Shown here in pieces: positions 8,915-18,022 of a DNA stretch of 64,000 bases. The notes under the pieces were generated by a model. The model was not told the origin of the DNA. It made no database searches and saw nothing but the letters and a program-made list of their open reading frames with translations. Origin of the DNA: Cupriavidus lacunae (lineage in GTDB: Bacteria > Pseudomonadota > Gammaproteobacteria > Burkholderiales > Burkholderiaceae); contig NZ_QKWJ01000003.1 in NCBI RefSeq assembly GCF_003353055.1, forward strand, positions 233,543 to 297,542. The letters run 5' to 3'. The position numbers and the translations under genes are program-made. Position 1 is the first letter of the stretch, and every line of letters begins with the position of its first letter.

Positions 8915-9529
8915 TCAGATGCCCTTGCCCACCGGCGCCGGCGCCAGCTGGCCTTCAGGCGCCTGCGCCACCGGCGCGCCCACCTCGAAGAAGGTGTACG
9001 ACAGCGTAATGCTCTTTACATCCTTGGGCAGCGCGGGATCGATCACGAACACCACCGGCATCTCGCGCGCCTCTTTCGCCTTGAGCGTCTGCTGCTTGAA
9101 GCAGAAGCACTCCAGCTTCTTGAAAAACTCGGTCGCCTGCTTGGGCGCGTAGCTCGGGATGGCCTGCGCGGAGATATCGCGCGACTGTCCGTTGGCCACC
9201 TCGTAGACGATTGTCGTCATCTCGCCCGGGTGCACTTCCATGCTGTTCTTCACCGGCCGGAAGGCGAATGGCCCGCGCGCGTTCGAGTCGAACTCCACCG
9301 TAATGGTGCGGCTCTTGTCGACCTGCGTGTTCTTGACCGAGCCGCCGTACAGGTCCCGCGTCGTCACCACGTTCAGGCCGGTGATGTCGCAGATCTTCTT
9401 GTACAGCGGCACCAGCGCGTAGCCGAAGCCGAACATCAGCGTCACGATCACGATCAGCCGCAGCATCATGCCGCGGTTGAAACGCTGCTCGGCTTCCCGG
9501 CTTGCCTGGTCCTGCTGGTCGACGTTCAT
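8915..9529 (-). CDS. ctaG: Cytochrome c oxidase assembly protein CtaG/Cox11
   Basis: This 204-residue Cox11 protein inserts copper into the CuB site of subunit I. It has one N-terminal membrane anchor (about residues 23-43) and a periplasmic immunoglobulin-like domain. The copper-binding motif CFCF is present in KLECFCFKQQTL, and the conserved YKKICDITGLNV segment follows the anchor. It follows ctaD and a 44-residue assembly protein, the order usual in Burkholderiales. Confidence 0.95.
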   Translation of the reverse strand: MNVDQQDQASREAEQRFNRGMMLRLIVIVTLMFGFGYALVPLYKKICDITGLNVVTTRDLYGGSVKNTQVDKSRTITVEFDSNARGPFAFRPVKNSMEVHPGEMTTIVYEVANGQSRDISAQAIPSYAPKQATEFFKKLECFCFKQQTLKAKEAREMPVVFVIDPALPKDVKSITLSYTFFEVGAPVAQAPEGQLAPAPVGKGI

Positions 9530-9546
9530 CTCACTACCCTGCAGCT

Positions 9547-9681
9547 TCAGCCAAGAAACACCATCTTGGCGAAGAACCCCAAAAAGAAAACCACCACGAT
9601 GGAAAACAGGATCAGACCAAGGCGCCGGTTGGCGGCCTTATGGTCCGGTCGGGATGGGTTTTTGTCTGGAGCCTGCGTCAT
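9547..9681 (-). CDS. Cytochrome oxidase small assembly protein (44 aa)
   Basis: A 44-residue peptide starting MTQAPDKN with a short polar head and one C-terminal transmembrane helix (about residues 22-42). Small single-span proteins of this kind lie between ctaD and ctaG in Cupriavidus and relatives and are annotated as cytochrome oxidase small assembly proteins. The start at 9681 was chosen for length; an ATG six codons upstream (9699) is an alternative. It lies 17 bases from ctaG, so co-translation is likely. Confidence 0.75.
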   Translation of the reverse strand: MTQAPDKNPSRPDHKAANRRLGLILFSIVVVFFLGFFAKMVFLG

Positions 9682-9760
9682 TGCTGCTACTGCCTTCATC
9701 TGCCGGTTCAGGAGGCGGACCGGCGGTCCGCCTCCTGAACCTTGTTGCGTGGCGCGCCGC

Positions 9761-11368
9761 TTAACGGACTTGCGGCGGCACTTCAAAGGTGTGGAACGGC
9801 GCCGGCGACGGCACGGTCCACTCCAGGCCCTCGGCGCCATCCCAGGGCTTGTCCGCGGCCTTCTCGCCACCGCGGTACGACGGCAGCACCACGAAGAAGA
9901 AGAAATACACCTGCATCAGGCCGAAGCCCAGCGCGCCGATCGACGCGATCGCGTTGAAGTCCGCGAACTGGGTCGGGTAGTCGGCATAGCGGCGCGGCAT
10001 GCCGGCCAGGCCCAGGAAGTGCATCGGGAAGAAGGTCACGTTGAAGAAGATCAGCGAACCCCAGAAGTGGATCTGGCCGCGGGTCTCGTTGTACATGAAA
10101 CCGCTCCACTTCGGACCCCAGTAGTAGAAGCCCGCGAACAGCGCGAACAGCGAGCCGGCCACCAGCACATAGTGGAAGTGCGCCACGATGAAGTAGGTGT
10201 CCTGCAGCTGGATGTCGATCGGGGCCACGGCCGGCATCAGGCCGGTGAAGCCGCCGATGGTGAACACGAAGATAAAGCCGATCGCGAACAGCATCGGGGT
10301 CTCGAAGGTCATCGAGCCGCGCCACATGGTGGCGATCCAGTTGAAGATCTTCACGGCGGTGGGCACCGCGATCAGCATGGTCGCGTACATGAAGAACAAC
10401 TGGCCGGTCACCGGCATGCCGGTCGTGAACATGTGGTGGGCCCACACGATGAACGACAGGATGGCGATCGAGGCGGTGGCGTACACCATCGAGCTGTAGC
10501 CGAACAGGCGCTTGCGCGCGAACGCCGGCACCACGTGCGAGACGATCCCGAACGCCGGCAGGATCATGATGTAGACCTCGGGGTGGCCGAAGAACCAGAA
10601 GATATGCTGGTACATCACCGGGTCGCCGCCGCCGGCGGCGGAGAAGAAGCTCGTGCCGAAGTGGCGGTCGGTCAGCACCATGGTGATGGCGCCGGCCAGC
10701 ACGGGCATCACGGCGATCAGCAGGTAGGCGGTGATCAGCCAGGTCCAGCAGAACATCGGCATCTTCATCAGCGTCATGCCCGGGGCACGCATGTTGAGGA
10801 TGGTCACGATGATGTTGATCGAGCCCATGATCGACGACGCGCCCATGATGTGCATGGCGAAAATGGCCATGTCCATGCCCGGGCCCATCTGCACCGACAG
10901 CGGCGCGTACAGAGTCCAGCCGGCGGCGGTGGCGCCGCCCGGGGCGAAGAACGAACCGGCCAGCAGCAGCGCGGCCGGCGGCATCAGCCAGAAGCTGAAG
11001 TTGTTCATGCGCGCGAACGCCATGTCGGATGCGCCGATCTGCAGCGGGATCATCCAGTTCGCGAAGCCGACAAAGGCCGGCATGATCGCGCCGAACACCA
11101 TCACCAGGCCGTGCATGGTGGTGAACTGGTTGAACAGTTCGGGGCGGAAGAACTGCAGGCCCGGCTCGAACAGCTCCAGGCGGATCAGCAGCGCCAGCAC
11201 GCCGCCCGACAGCAGCATGGTGAACGAGAACAGCAGGTACAGCGTACCGATGTCCTTGTGGTTGGTGGCAAACAGCCAGCGGCGCCAGCCATGCGGATGA
11301 TCGTGGGCGTGATCATCATGCGCGTGGTCGTGCGGATGGGCGATCGCGTCCGGGGTAGCAGTACTCAT
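9761..11368 (-). CDS. ctaD: Cytochrome c oxidase subunit I (aa3 type)
   Basis: The 535-residue catalytic subunit of the aa3 oxidase, with twelve expected helices. It holds haem a and the haem a3-CuB centre that reduces oxygen. Visible signatures are ATNHKDIGTLYLLF at the start, the CuB and cross-linked Tyr motif FGHPEVYIMILPAFGI, WAHHMFTTGMP, and the AHFHYVLVAGS helix carrying haem ligands. The N-terminus has a His-rich stretch (HPHDHAHDDHAHDHPHG) before the first helix, which may bind metal. It is encoded 38 bases downstream of ctaC and is probably co-transcribed with it. Confidence 0.98.
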   Translation of the reverse strand: MSTATPDAIAHPHDHAHDDHAHDHPHGWRRWLFATNHKDIGTLYLLFSFTMLLSGGVLALLIRLELFEPGLQFFRPELFNQFTTMHGLVMVFGAIMPAFVGFANWMIPLQIGASDMAFARMNNFSFWLMPPAALLLAGSFFAPGGATAAGWTLYAPLSVQMGPGMDMAIFAMHIMGASSIMGSINIIVTILNMRAPGMTLMKMPMFCWTWLITAYLLIAVMPVLAGAITMVLTDRHFGTSFFSAAGGGDPVMYQHIFWFFGHPEVYIMILPAFGIVSHVVPAFARKRLFGYSSMVYATASIAILSFIVWAHHMFTTGMPVTGQLFFMYATMLIAVPTAVKIFNWIATMWRGSMTFETPMLFAIGFIFVFTIGGFTGLMPAVAPIDIQLQDTYFIVAHFHYVLVAGSLFALFAGFYYWGPKWSGFMYNETRGQIHFWGSLIFFNVTFFPMHFLGLAGMPRRYADYPTQFADFNAIASIGALGFGLMQVYFFFFVVLPSYRGGEKAADKPWDGAEGLEWTVPSPAPFHTFEVPPQVR

Positions 11369-11406
11369 CGCAAATGCTCCTCTAATCCTGTTCTTTCTTC
11401 AGCGAG

Positions 11407-12672
11407 TCAGCCTGCGGCGCGGTTGCCCGCGAGGCTGGCCTGCTTGTCCGCTGCCTGATCGGCGGGCTTGGCTTGCGCCTTCGGTGCGGCATCGCCGCCG
11501 GCGCCGCTGCCTTCCGGGAACTTGCCTGCGCGTGCGCCGACAAAATCGCTCGGCTGGATCACTTCGCCGGTCTTGTTGCTCCAGGCATTGCGGGTGTAAG
11601 TCATGACTGCCGCGAGTTCCGTGTCGGACAGCTGCTTCCAGATCGGCATGGCGTTCTTGCCTTCCAGCAGGATGTGCATCTGGCCGGCCTTCGGGCCGTT
11701 CACGATCTTGGAGCCGTCCAGCGCCGGGAACGCGCCGCCGCCCTTGCCGTTGGGCTGGTGGCAGACCGCGCAGTTGGCGGCGTAGACCTTCTCGCCGCGG
11801 ACCTTCATTTCGTCCAGGGTCCAGGTCTTGTTGGGATCGTCGGCCTTGGCCGCCAGCTCCTTCTTCTTGCCGTCGACCCACTTGGTGTAGTCGGCGTCGG
11901 AAACCACGCGCACCACGATCGGCATGAAGGCGTGTTCCTTGCCGCACAGCTCGGCGCACTGGCCGCGGTACACGCCGATCTTCTCGGCCTTGAACCAGGT
12001 GTCGCGCACGAAGCCCGGGATCGCATCCTGCTTGACGCCGAAGGCCGGAATCATCCAGGCGTGGATCACGTCGTTGGCAGTGGTGACGATGCGGATCTTC
12101 TTGTTGACGGGCACCACCAGTTCGTTGTCCACCTCCATCAGGTAGGTGTTCGACTTGGGCTGCTCGTTGTTGATCTGCTCGCGCGGCGTGGTCAGGGTCG
12201 ACACGAAGGAAATGCCTTCGCCTTCGCCCTTCAGGTAGTCATAGCCCCACTTCCACTGGTAGCCGGTGGCCTTGATGGTGAGGTCAGAGTTGGTGGTGTC
12301 CTTCATGGCCACCACGGTCTTGGTGGCCGGCAGTGCCATGGCGATCACGATGATGAACGGGACGATGGTCCAGATCACTTCGACCGTGATGCTTTCGTGG
12401 AAGGCAGCAGGCTTGGCACCCTTGGCCTTGCGGTGCTTGAAGATGGAATAGAACATCACGCCGAACACCGCGACGAAGATCACGGTGCACATGATCAGCA
12501 TCATCCAGTTCAGCCAGTGAATCTGTTCGGCGATCTTGGTGACCGGCTCGGTCAGGTTGAGCTGGCGCACGGCGGGGCCGCCCGGCATGTCGCTGACCGC
12601 GGACGCCGCCTGGCTGGCAAGCAGGGACGCCCCGGCCAGACAAACTGCGGATGCCTTCTTCCACATTTTCAT
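11407..12672 (-). CDS. ctaC: Cytochrome c oxidase subunit II with fused cytochrome c domain
   Basis: This 421-residue subunit II accepts electrons from cytochrome c at its CuA centre. In order: a signal peptide (about 1-25), two membrane helices, the cupredoxin domain with CuA ligands in GQCAELCGKEHAFMPIVV, and a C-terminal c-type cytochrome domain with the haem-binding motif CAVCH and a later Met in NAMPIW. This makes it the caa3-like fused form, longer than a plain subunit II. The tail is Ala/Gln/Lys-rich low complexity. It appears to head the oxidase operon behind the DUF2244 gene. Confidence 0.97.
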   Translation of the reverse strand: MKMWKKASAVCLAGASLLASQAASAVSDMPGGPAVRQLNLTEPVTKIAEQIHWLNWMMLIMCTVIFVAVFGVMFYSIFKHRKAKGAKPAAFHESITVEVIWTIVPFIIVIAMALPATKTVVAMKDTTNSDLTIKATGYQWKWGYDYLKGEGEGISFVSTLTTPREQINNEQPKSNTYLMEVDNELVVPVNKKIRIVTTANDVIHAWMIPAFGVKQDAIPGFVRDTWFKAEKIGVYRGQCAELCGKEHAFMPIVVRVVSDADYTKWVDGKKKELAAKADDPNKTWTLDEMKVRGEKVYAANCAVCHQPNGKGGGAFPALDGSKIVNGPKAGQMHILLEGKNAMPIWKQLSDTELAAVMTYTRNAWSNKTGEVIQPSDFVGARAGKFPEGSGAGGDAAPKAQAKPADQAADKQASLAGNRAAG

Positions 12673-12730
12673 TTGTTATCTACCCAATTTACAGATTCAA
12701 ATCTGTCCCCGCCGCCGCTCCCGCCGCCTC

Positions 12731-13240
12731 TCAGAGGCAGCGCAAGGCCGCTGCGAGCTCCTGCGCGAACTTGCGTCGCCGGTACGGGTCCACGTAACAC
12801 CCCACCTGTACCGCACGCACGCCCGAGCGCAGCGTCACCAGCGCGCGGAACGATTCACCCAGTTCGATCCGCACCCAGTACGGATTGAATTCCTGGCGCG
12901 TCACCCGTCCGGCGCTGGCTGTCTCCACGACCAGCGTGCCGTCGGTGATGCTGACGCGCTCATAGTCTGTCGCATGGCGCGCATACACAAGCAGGGCGAT
13001 CCCCAGCCCGATCAGCTCGATGCTGGCAAACGGCAGCACGAGCCACGACCCTTGCCACGCGAAAAACAACGCGATGGCAAGCGAAACCGTGAGGATCGAG
13101 AGGTAAAACCAGCCGACCTGGCGTGGACTCAGCGAGCAATTCCGCTTCATCAGCCAGTCGTGGGGCGAGGAGGGAGGTCCGTCGAGATTTCCGCCGGAGT
13201 CACCACCTGCCGTCTGGAATGCGATACCCAAGTCTTGCAT
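12731..13240 (-). CDS. DUF2244 membrane protein
   Basis: A 169-residue protein of the DUF2244 family. It has two adjacent membrane helices (about residues 52-92), then a soluble part ending with the family segment NPYWVRIEL ... VGCYVDPYRRRKFAQELAAALR. The family lies upstream of ctaC in many beta-proteobacteria and may be involved in the oxidase, but its biochemistry is unknown. The start is uncertain: ATG 13240 gives the typical length, while the frame stays open to 13342 and an internal ATG near 13149 is possible. No clear ribosome site decides it. Confidence 0.75.
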   Translation of the reverse strand: MQDLGIAFQTAGGDSGGNLDGPPSSPHDWLMKRNCSLSPRQVGWFYLSILTVSLAIALFFAWQGSWLVLPFASIELIGLGIALLVYARHATDYERVSITDGTLVVETASAGRVTRQEFNPYWVRIELGESFRALVTLRSGVRAVQVGCYVDPYRRRKFAQELAAALRCL

Positions 13241-13491
13241 CGCCAACCACTCTGCATCGGATGCACACCCGGGACGATGGCGTCCGGACCGCACAGTGCG
13301 TGCAAACCAGGACGTTCTTGTGCCAGGGGACCACTGCGACAAACTGGCGCATTATAGGGCGCTTCCCATACACGGACAAGGGCGCGCCTTGACCGCAAGG
13401 CTTGCGCGCCGCTCGATTCTGTGCATTGGCAAGAGCCCGGCCATCGCCCTGCCCGCCGCGCCGACGCTATGTTTGCGGCAATCCCGCACCG

Positions 13492-13520
13492 GCGCAAGTT
13501 AACTCTGTTTTAACTTGCGC
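13492..13520. repeat. Perfect 11-bp inverted repeat at the 3' end of bioC
   Basis: GCGCAAGTTAA and TTAACTTGCGC flank seven bases. The right arm includes the last codons and stop of bioC. There is no T-run beyond it on either strand, so an ordinary intrinsic terminator is doubtful; it may protect the mRNA end or bind a protein. The remaining 13241-13490 gap shows nothing else I can support. Confidence 0.6.
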
Positions 13521-14463
13521 GACGCGGTCTTGCACGGCCAATCTGGTCCAGCGGCACCACCGCGCGGCCCTGGTCGTCGACGGCCTGGCCGCCACGCGGG
13601 GCCAGCTTCCATGCGTGGCCGTAGACGATCTCGAAGGTCAGCGGGATCACGCCGTCGGGGTTGCGCCGCCGCTCCAGCGCCCGGGTCAGCGCCTGGTACC
13701 AGCCGCGGCCGCGCAGGCCCTGCGGCAGCGCCCCGGCCGGCCCGCGCAGGCCGCCGAAGGCCTGCACCTCGCGCAGCAGCGTGGCGGGCGACTCGTAGGT
13801 CACGGTCACTGTCTCCATGTCCATCACCGGGGTGGACCAGCCGCTGTGCACCAGCATGTCGCCGATGTCGTGCATGTCGACAAAGCGCAACGTATGGGGC
13901 AGATCGTCGACCTCGGCAAAGGCCGCGCGCAGCTCCTTCAGGGTATCCGGGCCGAACAGCGAGAACAGCACCAGCCCTTCGTCGCGCGCCACGCGGTGCC
14001 ACTCCGGGAACACGCGGTGCGGCTCCGGATGCCAGTGCAGCGCCAGGTTGGACCACAGCAGGTCGAAGCTCGCGGGCGCAAAAGGCAGTGTGGCAAGATC
14101 GCCCTGGACCAGGTCGAACAGCGGCCGCTTGCCCAGCATGCGGCCGATCCAGCCAGGCCGGCGCTGGGGGTCGCGCTGGCCGGCCTCGGCCAGCATCGCG
14201 CCGGAGATGTCCAGGCCGGCGATCTGCGCATCCGGAAAACGGGCGCGCAGCCCGGCCAGGCCCTGGCCGTGGCCGCAGCCGATATCCAGCGCGCGCTGCG
14301 GCGCCAGCCGGATCACTTCCATGCGCTCCTGCATGCGGCGGCCGATCTCGCCCAGCAGGAACTCCAGCTGGCCGAAGCCACGGCTGCGCCGGTCGAAGGC
14401 GAGCCGGGTCAGGCGCGCGGGCGGCAGGAAGGCATCGGGAGAATCAGCGGCATGCAGGGACAC
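13510..14463 (-). CDS. bioC: Malonyl-ACP O-methyltransferase BioC-like
   Basis: A 317-residue SAM-dependent methyltransferase. The SAM site is the DIGCGHGQGL motif near residue 70, followed by AGLDISGAML and FDLLWSNLALHW. The family signature RVARDEGLVLFSLFGPDTLKEL and the C-terminal FEIVYGHAWK match BioC-type proteins, which methylate malonyl-ACP to start pimelate synthesis for biotin. No other biotin gene is in the window. The GTG at 14463 is the best start in the only conserved frame, though no ribosome site is obvious. Its start overlaps that of divergent comF. Confidence 0.82.
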   Translation of the reverse strand: MSLHAADSPDAFLPPARLTRLAFDRRSRGFGQLEFLLGEIGRRMQERMEVIRLAPQRALDIGCGHGQGLAGLRARFPDAQIAGLDISGAMLAEAGQRDPQRRPGWIGRMLGKRPLFDLVQGDLATLPFAPASFDLLWSNLALHWHPEPHRVFPEWHRVARDEGLVLFSLFGPDTLKELRAAFAEVDDLPHTLRFVDMHDIGDMLVHSGWSTPVMDMETVTVTYESPATLLREVQAFGGLRGPAGALPQGLRGRGWYQALTRALERRRNPDGVIPLTFEIVYGHAWKLAPRGGQAVDDQGRAVVPLDQIGRARPRRAS

Positions 14464-15315
14464 GGGCAGACAGGGCAGCAAGAAAACCAGGAAGCGGCGC
14501 GGGGACAGATACGGGATCAGGCCCTGGCGCCGGACGAACGCGGCCGTCGCGCCCGATGGGCCGCGGCCGGACGGCAAGTATACGCGCGCGCCGCGCTGGC
14601 TGCCGGCGCCACCGGCCGTGCGCTGGCCGGCGCCCGCGAACTGCTGCTGCCAAGTGCCTGCGCACTGTGCGGGGCGGTGCAGCGGCAAGTGGTCTGCGCG
14701 GCCTGCGCCGCCGACGTGCTGCGCCCCGTGCGGCGCTGCCCCGCCTGCGCGCTGGCGCTGGGGCGCCACTTCCACTGCCCGGCCTGCGCCGCATCGCCCC
14801 CGGCCTTCGATCACGCCCACACGCTGGGCGACTACGCTTCGCCGCAGGACCAGCTGGTGCTGGCGCTCAAGTTCGGCCACGCCCTGCCGCTGGCGGGCTG
14901 GCTCGCGGCCAGGCTGGCCGCCGGACTACCAGCGGCCTGGGCCCAGGCCCGGCAGGCTGCGCCGGACCTGCTCGCGCCGATCCCACTGTCGCCTCAACGG
15001 CTGGCCGCGCGCGGCTTCAACCAGGCCTGGGAAATCGCGCGGCCGCTGGCGCGCCGCCTGGGCCTGCGCGCCGACCCCGTGCTGCTGCAGCGCCAGCGCG
15101 ACACCGGCAGCCAGCGCGCGCTGGACCTGGCCGCCCGGCAGGTGAATCTGCGCGGCGCCTTCAGGCTGACCCGCGCCGCGCGGCCGGACGGCCTGCACGT
15201 GGCGCTGGTCGACGATGTGATGACCTCCGGCGCGACCCTGCACGAGGCCGCCGGCGTGCTCAAGGCGCATGGCGCGGCAAGGGTCAGCGTGATCGTCGCG
15301 CTGCGCACGCCCTAG
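14452..15315 (+). CDS. ComF family phosphoribosyltransferase-like protein
   Basis: About 287 residues. The N-terminal part carries a zinc-ribbon-like Cys set (CALCGAV, CAAC, CPAC, CPAC), and the C-terminal half has the type I phosphoribosyltransferase signature VALVDDVMTSGATLHEAA and the PIPLSPQRLAARGFNQ motif of ComF. ComF proteins function in DNA uptake and its recombination steps. The ATG at 14452 is the only in-frame start before the conserved region, yet it overlaps the bioC start on the other strand. The first ~40 residues are poorly conserved in character, so the true start could be a non-standard codon further in. Confidence 0.85.
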   Translation: MQGHGQTGQQENQEAARGQIRDQALAPDERGRRARWAAAGRQVYARAALAAGATGRALAGARELLLPSACALCGAVQRQVVCAACAADVLRPVRRCPACALALGRHFHCPACAASPPAFDHAHTLGDYASPQDQLVLALKFGHALPLAGWLAARLAAGLPAAWAQARQAAPDLLAPIPLSPQRLAARGFNQAWEIARPLARRLGLRADPVLLQRQRDTGSQRALDLAARQVNLRGAFRLTRAARPDGLHVALVDDVMTSGATLHEAAGVLKAHGAARVSVIVALRTP

Positions 15316-15400
15316 CGCTCAGATGACAGGGGATGGTGCGCGCGGTAAGCTGCGCACCGTTCTGTCGAAGGGCGCAGCGCGCCCGCCATCCCTCCGCATC

Positions 15401-15871
15401 ATGTTCAACGTCGTCCTGGTCGAACCGGAAATCCCGCCCAACACCGGCAATGTGATCCGCCTGTGCGCGAACACCGGCGCGCAACTGCATCTGGTCAAAC
15501 CCCTGGGTTTTCCGCTGGAAGACGCGCGCATGCGCCGTGCGGGACTGGATTACCACGAATACGCCACCATGCGCGTGCATGAAAGCTGGGACGCCCTGAT
15601 GACCAGCGAACAGCCCGACCCGACGCGCATGTTCGCGCTGACCACGCGCGGGTCGACGCCGTTCGGCCAGGTGGCGTTCCGGCCCGGCGACTGGTTCGTG
15701 TTCGGGTCCGAGACGCGTGGACTGTCGCCGGAACGGCGCGAGTGGTTCCCGCCCGCGCAGCGCATCCGGCTGCCGATGCGCCCCGACAACCGCAGCCTGA
15801 ACCTGTCGAACACAGTCGCCGTGGTGGTGTTCGAGGCGTGGCGCCAGAACGGGTTCGAAGGCGGCAGCTAA
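15401..15871 (+). CDS. trmL: tRNA (cytidine(34)-2'-O)-methyltransferase TrmL
   Basis: A compact 156-residue SPOUT methyltransferase that modifies the wobble base of tRNA-Leu. The N-terminal FNVVLVEPEIPPNTGNVIRL and the trefoil-knot SAM motifs FGSETRGLSPE and IRLPMRPDNRSLNLSNTVAVVVFEA are diagnostic. The start at 15401 begins directly at the conserved MFNVVL, preferred over an upstream ATG at 15323 that would add 26 unconserved residues. It lies downstream of comF on the same strand and is convergent with the Bug-type gene, 15 bases away. Confidence 0.95.
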   Translation: MFNVVLVEPEIPPNTGNVIRLCANTGAQLHLVKPLGFPLEDARMRRAGLDYHEYATMRVHESWDALMTSEQPDPTRMFALTTRGSTPFGQVAFRPGDWFVFGSETRGLSPERREWFPPAQRIRLPMRPDNRSLNLSNTVAVVVFEAWRQNGFEGGS

Positions 15872-15886
15872 GAACCCATCTCGGGC

Positions 15887-16864
15887 CTACTCCGGCTGCA
15901 CGCCGGCCGCGCGGATCACCTTGTCCCAGCGCGCCTTCTCGCTCACCATGGTCTGGCGCAGCGAGGCCGGCGCAGTGCCGGCCGGCACGAAATACTGCGC
16001 ACGCATCTTGTCGCGCACGTCGGCGCTGCCGATGATCGCCACCAGTTCGCGGTAGAGCCGGTCGATCACCGCCTGCGGCGTACCCGCCGGCGCCAGCACC
16101 GCCTGCCAGGAAATCGCCTCGAAGCCCGGATAGCCGGACTCCGCCACCGTCGGCACCGTCGGCAGCACGGCGGTGCGCCCCGTGGTGGTCACGGCCAGCA
16201 TGCGCAGCTTGCCCGCGCTGACCTGCGGCATCGCAATCGCCGGCACCATGAAGCCCGCCTGCACCTGCCCGCCCACCATCGCCGTGGTGATCTGCGGGAA
16301 GCCGGGGTACGGCACGTGCTGCAGGTCGATGCCCGCCGCCGCCTTGAGCTGCTCCATCGCCAGGTGCGAGGCGCTGCCGTTGCCGGGCGAACCATAGTTC
16401 AGTTCCCCCGGCTTCGAGCGTGCCAGCGCGACGAACTCGCGCAGGTTGTGCACCGGCAGGCGCGCATCCACCACCAGCACATTGGGCGAGGTGGCCACCA
16501 GCGTGACCGGCGCCAGCTGGCGGAACGGGTCGTAGTTCAGGTTGCGCGACAGCGTCGGCGCGGTCACCAGCGGGCCGTTGATGGTGAACAGCAGCGTATA
16601 GCCGTCGGGCGCGGCGCGCGCCACCATGCCGGTGCCGACATTGCCGCCGGCCCCCGGGCGGTTTTCCACCACCACCGGCTGGCCCAGCGCGGTAGCCAGC
16701 TTTTCGGTCACGATGCGCGCGATCAGGTCGGGCGAAGAGCCCGGCGGAAACGGCACCACCATGCGGATCGGCCGCGCGGGCCAGGGTTGGGCGAAAACGC
16801 TGCCGGAAGTCCCGGCGGCGCAGGCGGCAGCCAGCGCGATCAGCGCTTGTCGTCGTGTGGGCAT
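15887..16864 (-). CDS. Bug/TctC-type tripartite tricarboxylate transporter substrate-binding protein
   Basis: A 325-residue periplasmic binding protein with an N-terminal signal peptide (MPTRRQALIALAAACAAGTSG, cleavage near FAQ). The conserved Bug motif WPARPIRMVVPFPPGSSPD follows the signal, with ENRPGAGGNVG and the GYTLLFTINGP region later. Bug proteins bind carboxylates or other small solutes and are greatly expanded in Bordetella, Cupriavidus and relatives. No TctAB membrane partners are adjacent, so this is an orphan member and the ligand is unknown. Confidence 0.92.
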   Translation of the reverse strand: MPTRRQALIALAAACAAGTSGSVFAQPWPARPIRMVVPFPPGSSPDLIARIVTEKLATALGQPVVVENRPGAGGNVGTGMVARAAPDGYTLLFTINGPLVTAPTLSRNLNYDPFRQLAPVTLVATSPNVLVVDARLPVHNLREFVALARSKPGELNYGSPGNGSASHLAMEQLKAAAGIDLQHVPYPGFPQITTAMVGGQVQAGFMVPAIAMPQVSAGKLRMLAVTTTGRTAVLPTVPTVAESGYPGFEAISWQAVLAPAGTPQAVIDRLYRELVAIIGSADVRDKMRAQYFVPAGTAPASLRQTMVSEKARWDKVIRAAGVQPE

Positions 16865-16901
16865 GCGGTGCAGTGGATCAGGAAGGTAGGTACGCGGGCG
16901 G

Positions 16902-17918
16902 TCATTCGTCGCGTGCGTCGCGCTGCAGCAGGTGCGCCACTGCATCGGCGGCGCTCAGCCCGTCGAACAGCACGGCGCAGACCGCGCGGGCGATCGGCAT
17001 CTCAACACCGTGCGTGGCGGCCAGCTCGGCCACCGCCTGGGCGCAGCGCACACCTTCGGCAACATGCCCCAGCCCGGCCAGGATCTGTTCCAGGCTCTGC
17101 CCCGCCGCGAGCTGCTGGCCGACCTTGCGGTTGCGCGACAGGTCGCCGGTGGCGGTCAGGATCAGGTCGCCCACGCCGGCCAGGCCCATGAAGGTCTCGA
17201 CCCGGCCGCCCAGCGCCAGTCCGAGGCGCGTCATCTCGGCCAGCCCGCGCGTCACCAGCGCGGCGCGCGCGTTCAGGCCCAGGCCGAGCCCGTCGCTGGC
17301 GCCGGTGGCGATGGCCAGCACGTTCTTGACCGCCCCGCCGACCTCCACGCCAGTCAGGTCGTCGCTGCCGTAGACGCGCATTGCATGATGGTGGAACGCC
17401 GCCTGCGCGCGATCGGCCAGCGACGGCTCATTGCCCGCCACCGTCAGCGCGCACGGCAGCCCCAGCGCCACCTCGCGCGCGAAGCTGGGGCCGGTCAGCA
17501 CGCCGTAGGCGAAGCCCTCGGTGCGCCCGGCGGCGTCCAGTTCGGCCCGCACCATCTGGTGCGGCAGCAGGTGGGTGCCGGATTCGAAGCCCTTGCACAG
17601 CCACAGCATCGACACCGGCCTGGCGCTGCGCGTGGCCAGCCGGCGCGTCATCTCGCGCAGGCCCGCCACCGGCGTGGCCACCACCACGATGCCGTCGGGG
17701 TCGTCGGCGGCATGCGCCACGGCCAGTTCGAAATCCGCCTGCACCGCCAGCCGCCCGGACAGCGTCACGCCGGGCAGGTAGGCGGCGTTCTCACGCGTGG
17801 CCGCGATCGCCGCGAGCTGCGCGGGATCGCGTCCCCACAGCACCACGTCGTTGGTGGCCGCGGCATGGCTGGCGAGGGCGGTGCCCCAGGCACCGGCACC
17901 GAGGAAGGTCAGTTTCAT
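16902..17918 (-). CDS. gpsA: Glycerol-3-phosphate dehydrogenase [NAD(P)+]
   Basis: A 338-residue enzyme that reduces dihydroxyacetone phosphate to sn-glycerol-3-phosphate for phospholipid synthesis. The N-terminal Rossmann motif is [15 protein letters not shown], with WLCKGFE and [15 protein letters not shown], and the catalytic-domain [26 protein letters not shown] segment follows. Start at 17918 places the nucleotide-binding motif at residue 6. It follows secB on the same strand, an order common in proteobacteria (grxC-secB-gpsA). Confidence 0.97.
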   Translation of the reverse strand: MKLTFLGAGAWGTALASHAAATNDVVLWGRDPAQLAAIAATRENAAYLPGVTLSGRLAVQADFELAVAHAADDPDGIVVVATPVAGLREMTRRLATRSARPVSMLWLCKGFESGTHLLPHQMVRAELDAAGRTEGFAYGVLTGPSFAREVALGLPCALTVAGNEPSLADRAQAAFHHHAMRVYGSDDLTGVEVGGAVKNVLAIATGASDGLGLGLNARAALVTRGLAEMTRLGLALGGRVETFMGLAGVGDLILTATGDLSRNRKVGQQLAAGQSLEQILAGLGHVAEGVRCAQAVAELAATHGVEMPIARAVCAVLFDGLSAADAVAHLLQRDARDE

Positions 17919-17968
17919 GGCAGCTCGAACAGAAGATGGCGCAGAGGTTGACGCCACCCATGGTAGTC

Positions 17969-17998
17969 CAAAGTCAAAACGGGGCCGCAGCCCCGTTT
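17969..17998 (-). terminator. Terminator after secB
   Basis: Perfect stem AAACGGGGC/GCCCCGTTT with a four-base loop CGCA, followed on the minus strand by a T-rich tract (TTTTGACTTTGG). It lies between secB and gpsA, so it would weaken read-through from secB into gpsA. Confidence 0.8.
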
Positions 17999-18022
17999 CG
18001 ATGATGGTTCAGGACGCCGGAA

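Noticed and set aside
9230..11458. A 742-codon plus-strand open frame
   Set aside because: Antisense to ctaD and ctaG, no domain, composition typical of a shadow frame.
13492..13520. Intrinsic terminator at the end of bioC
   Set aside because: The inverted repeat is perfect, but there is no T-run on either strand, so it was listed only as a repeat.
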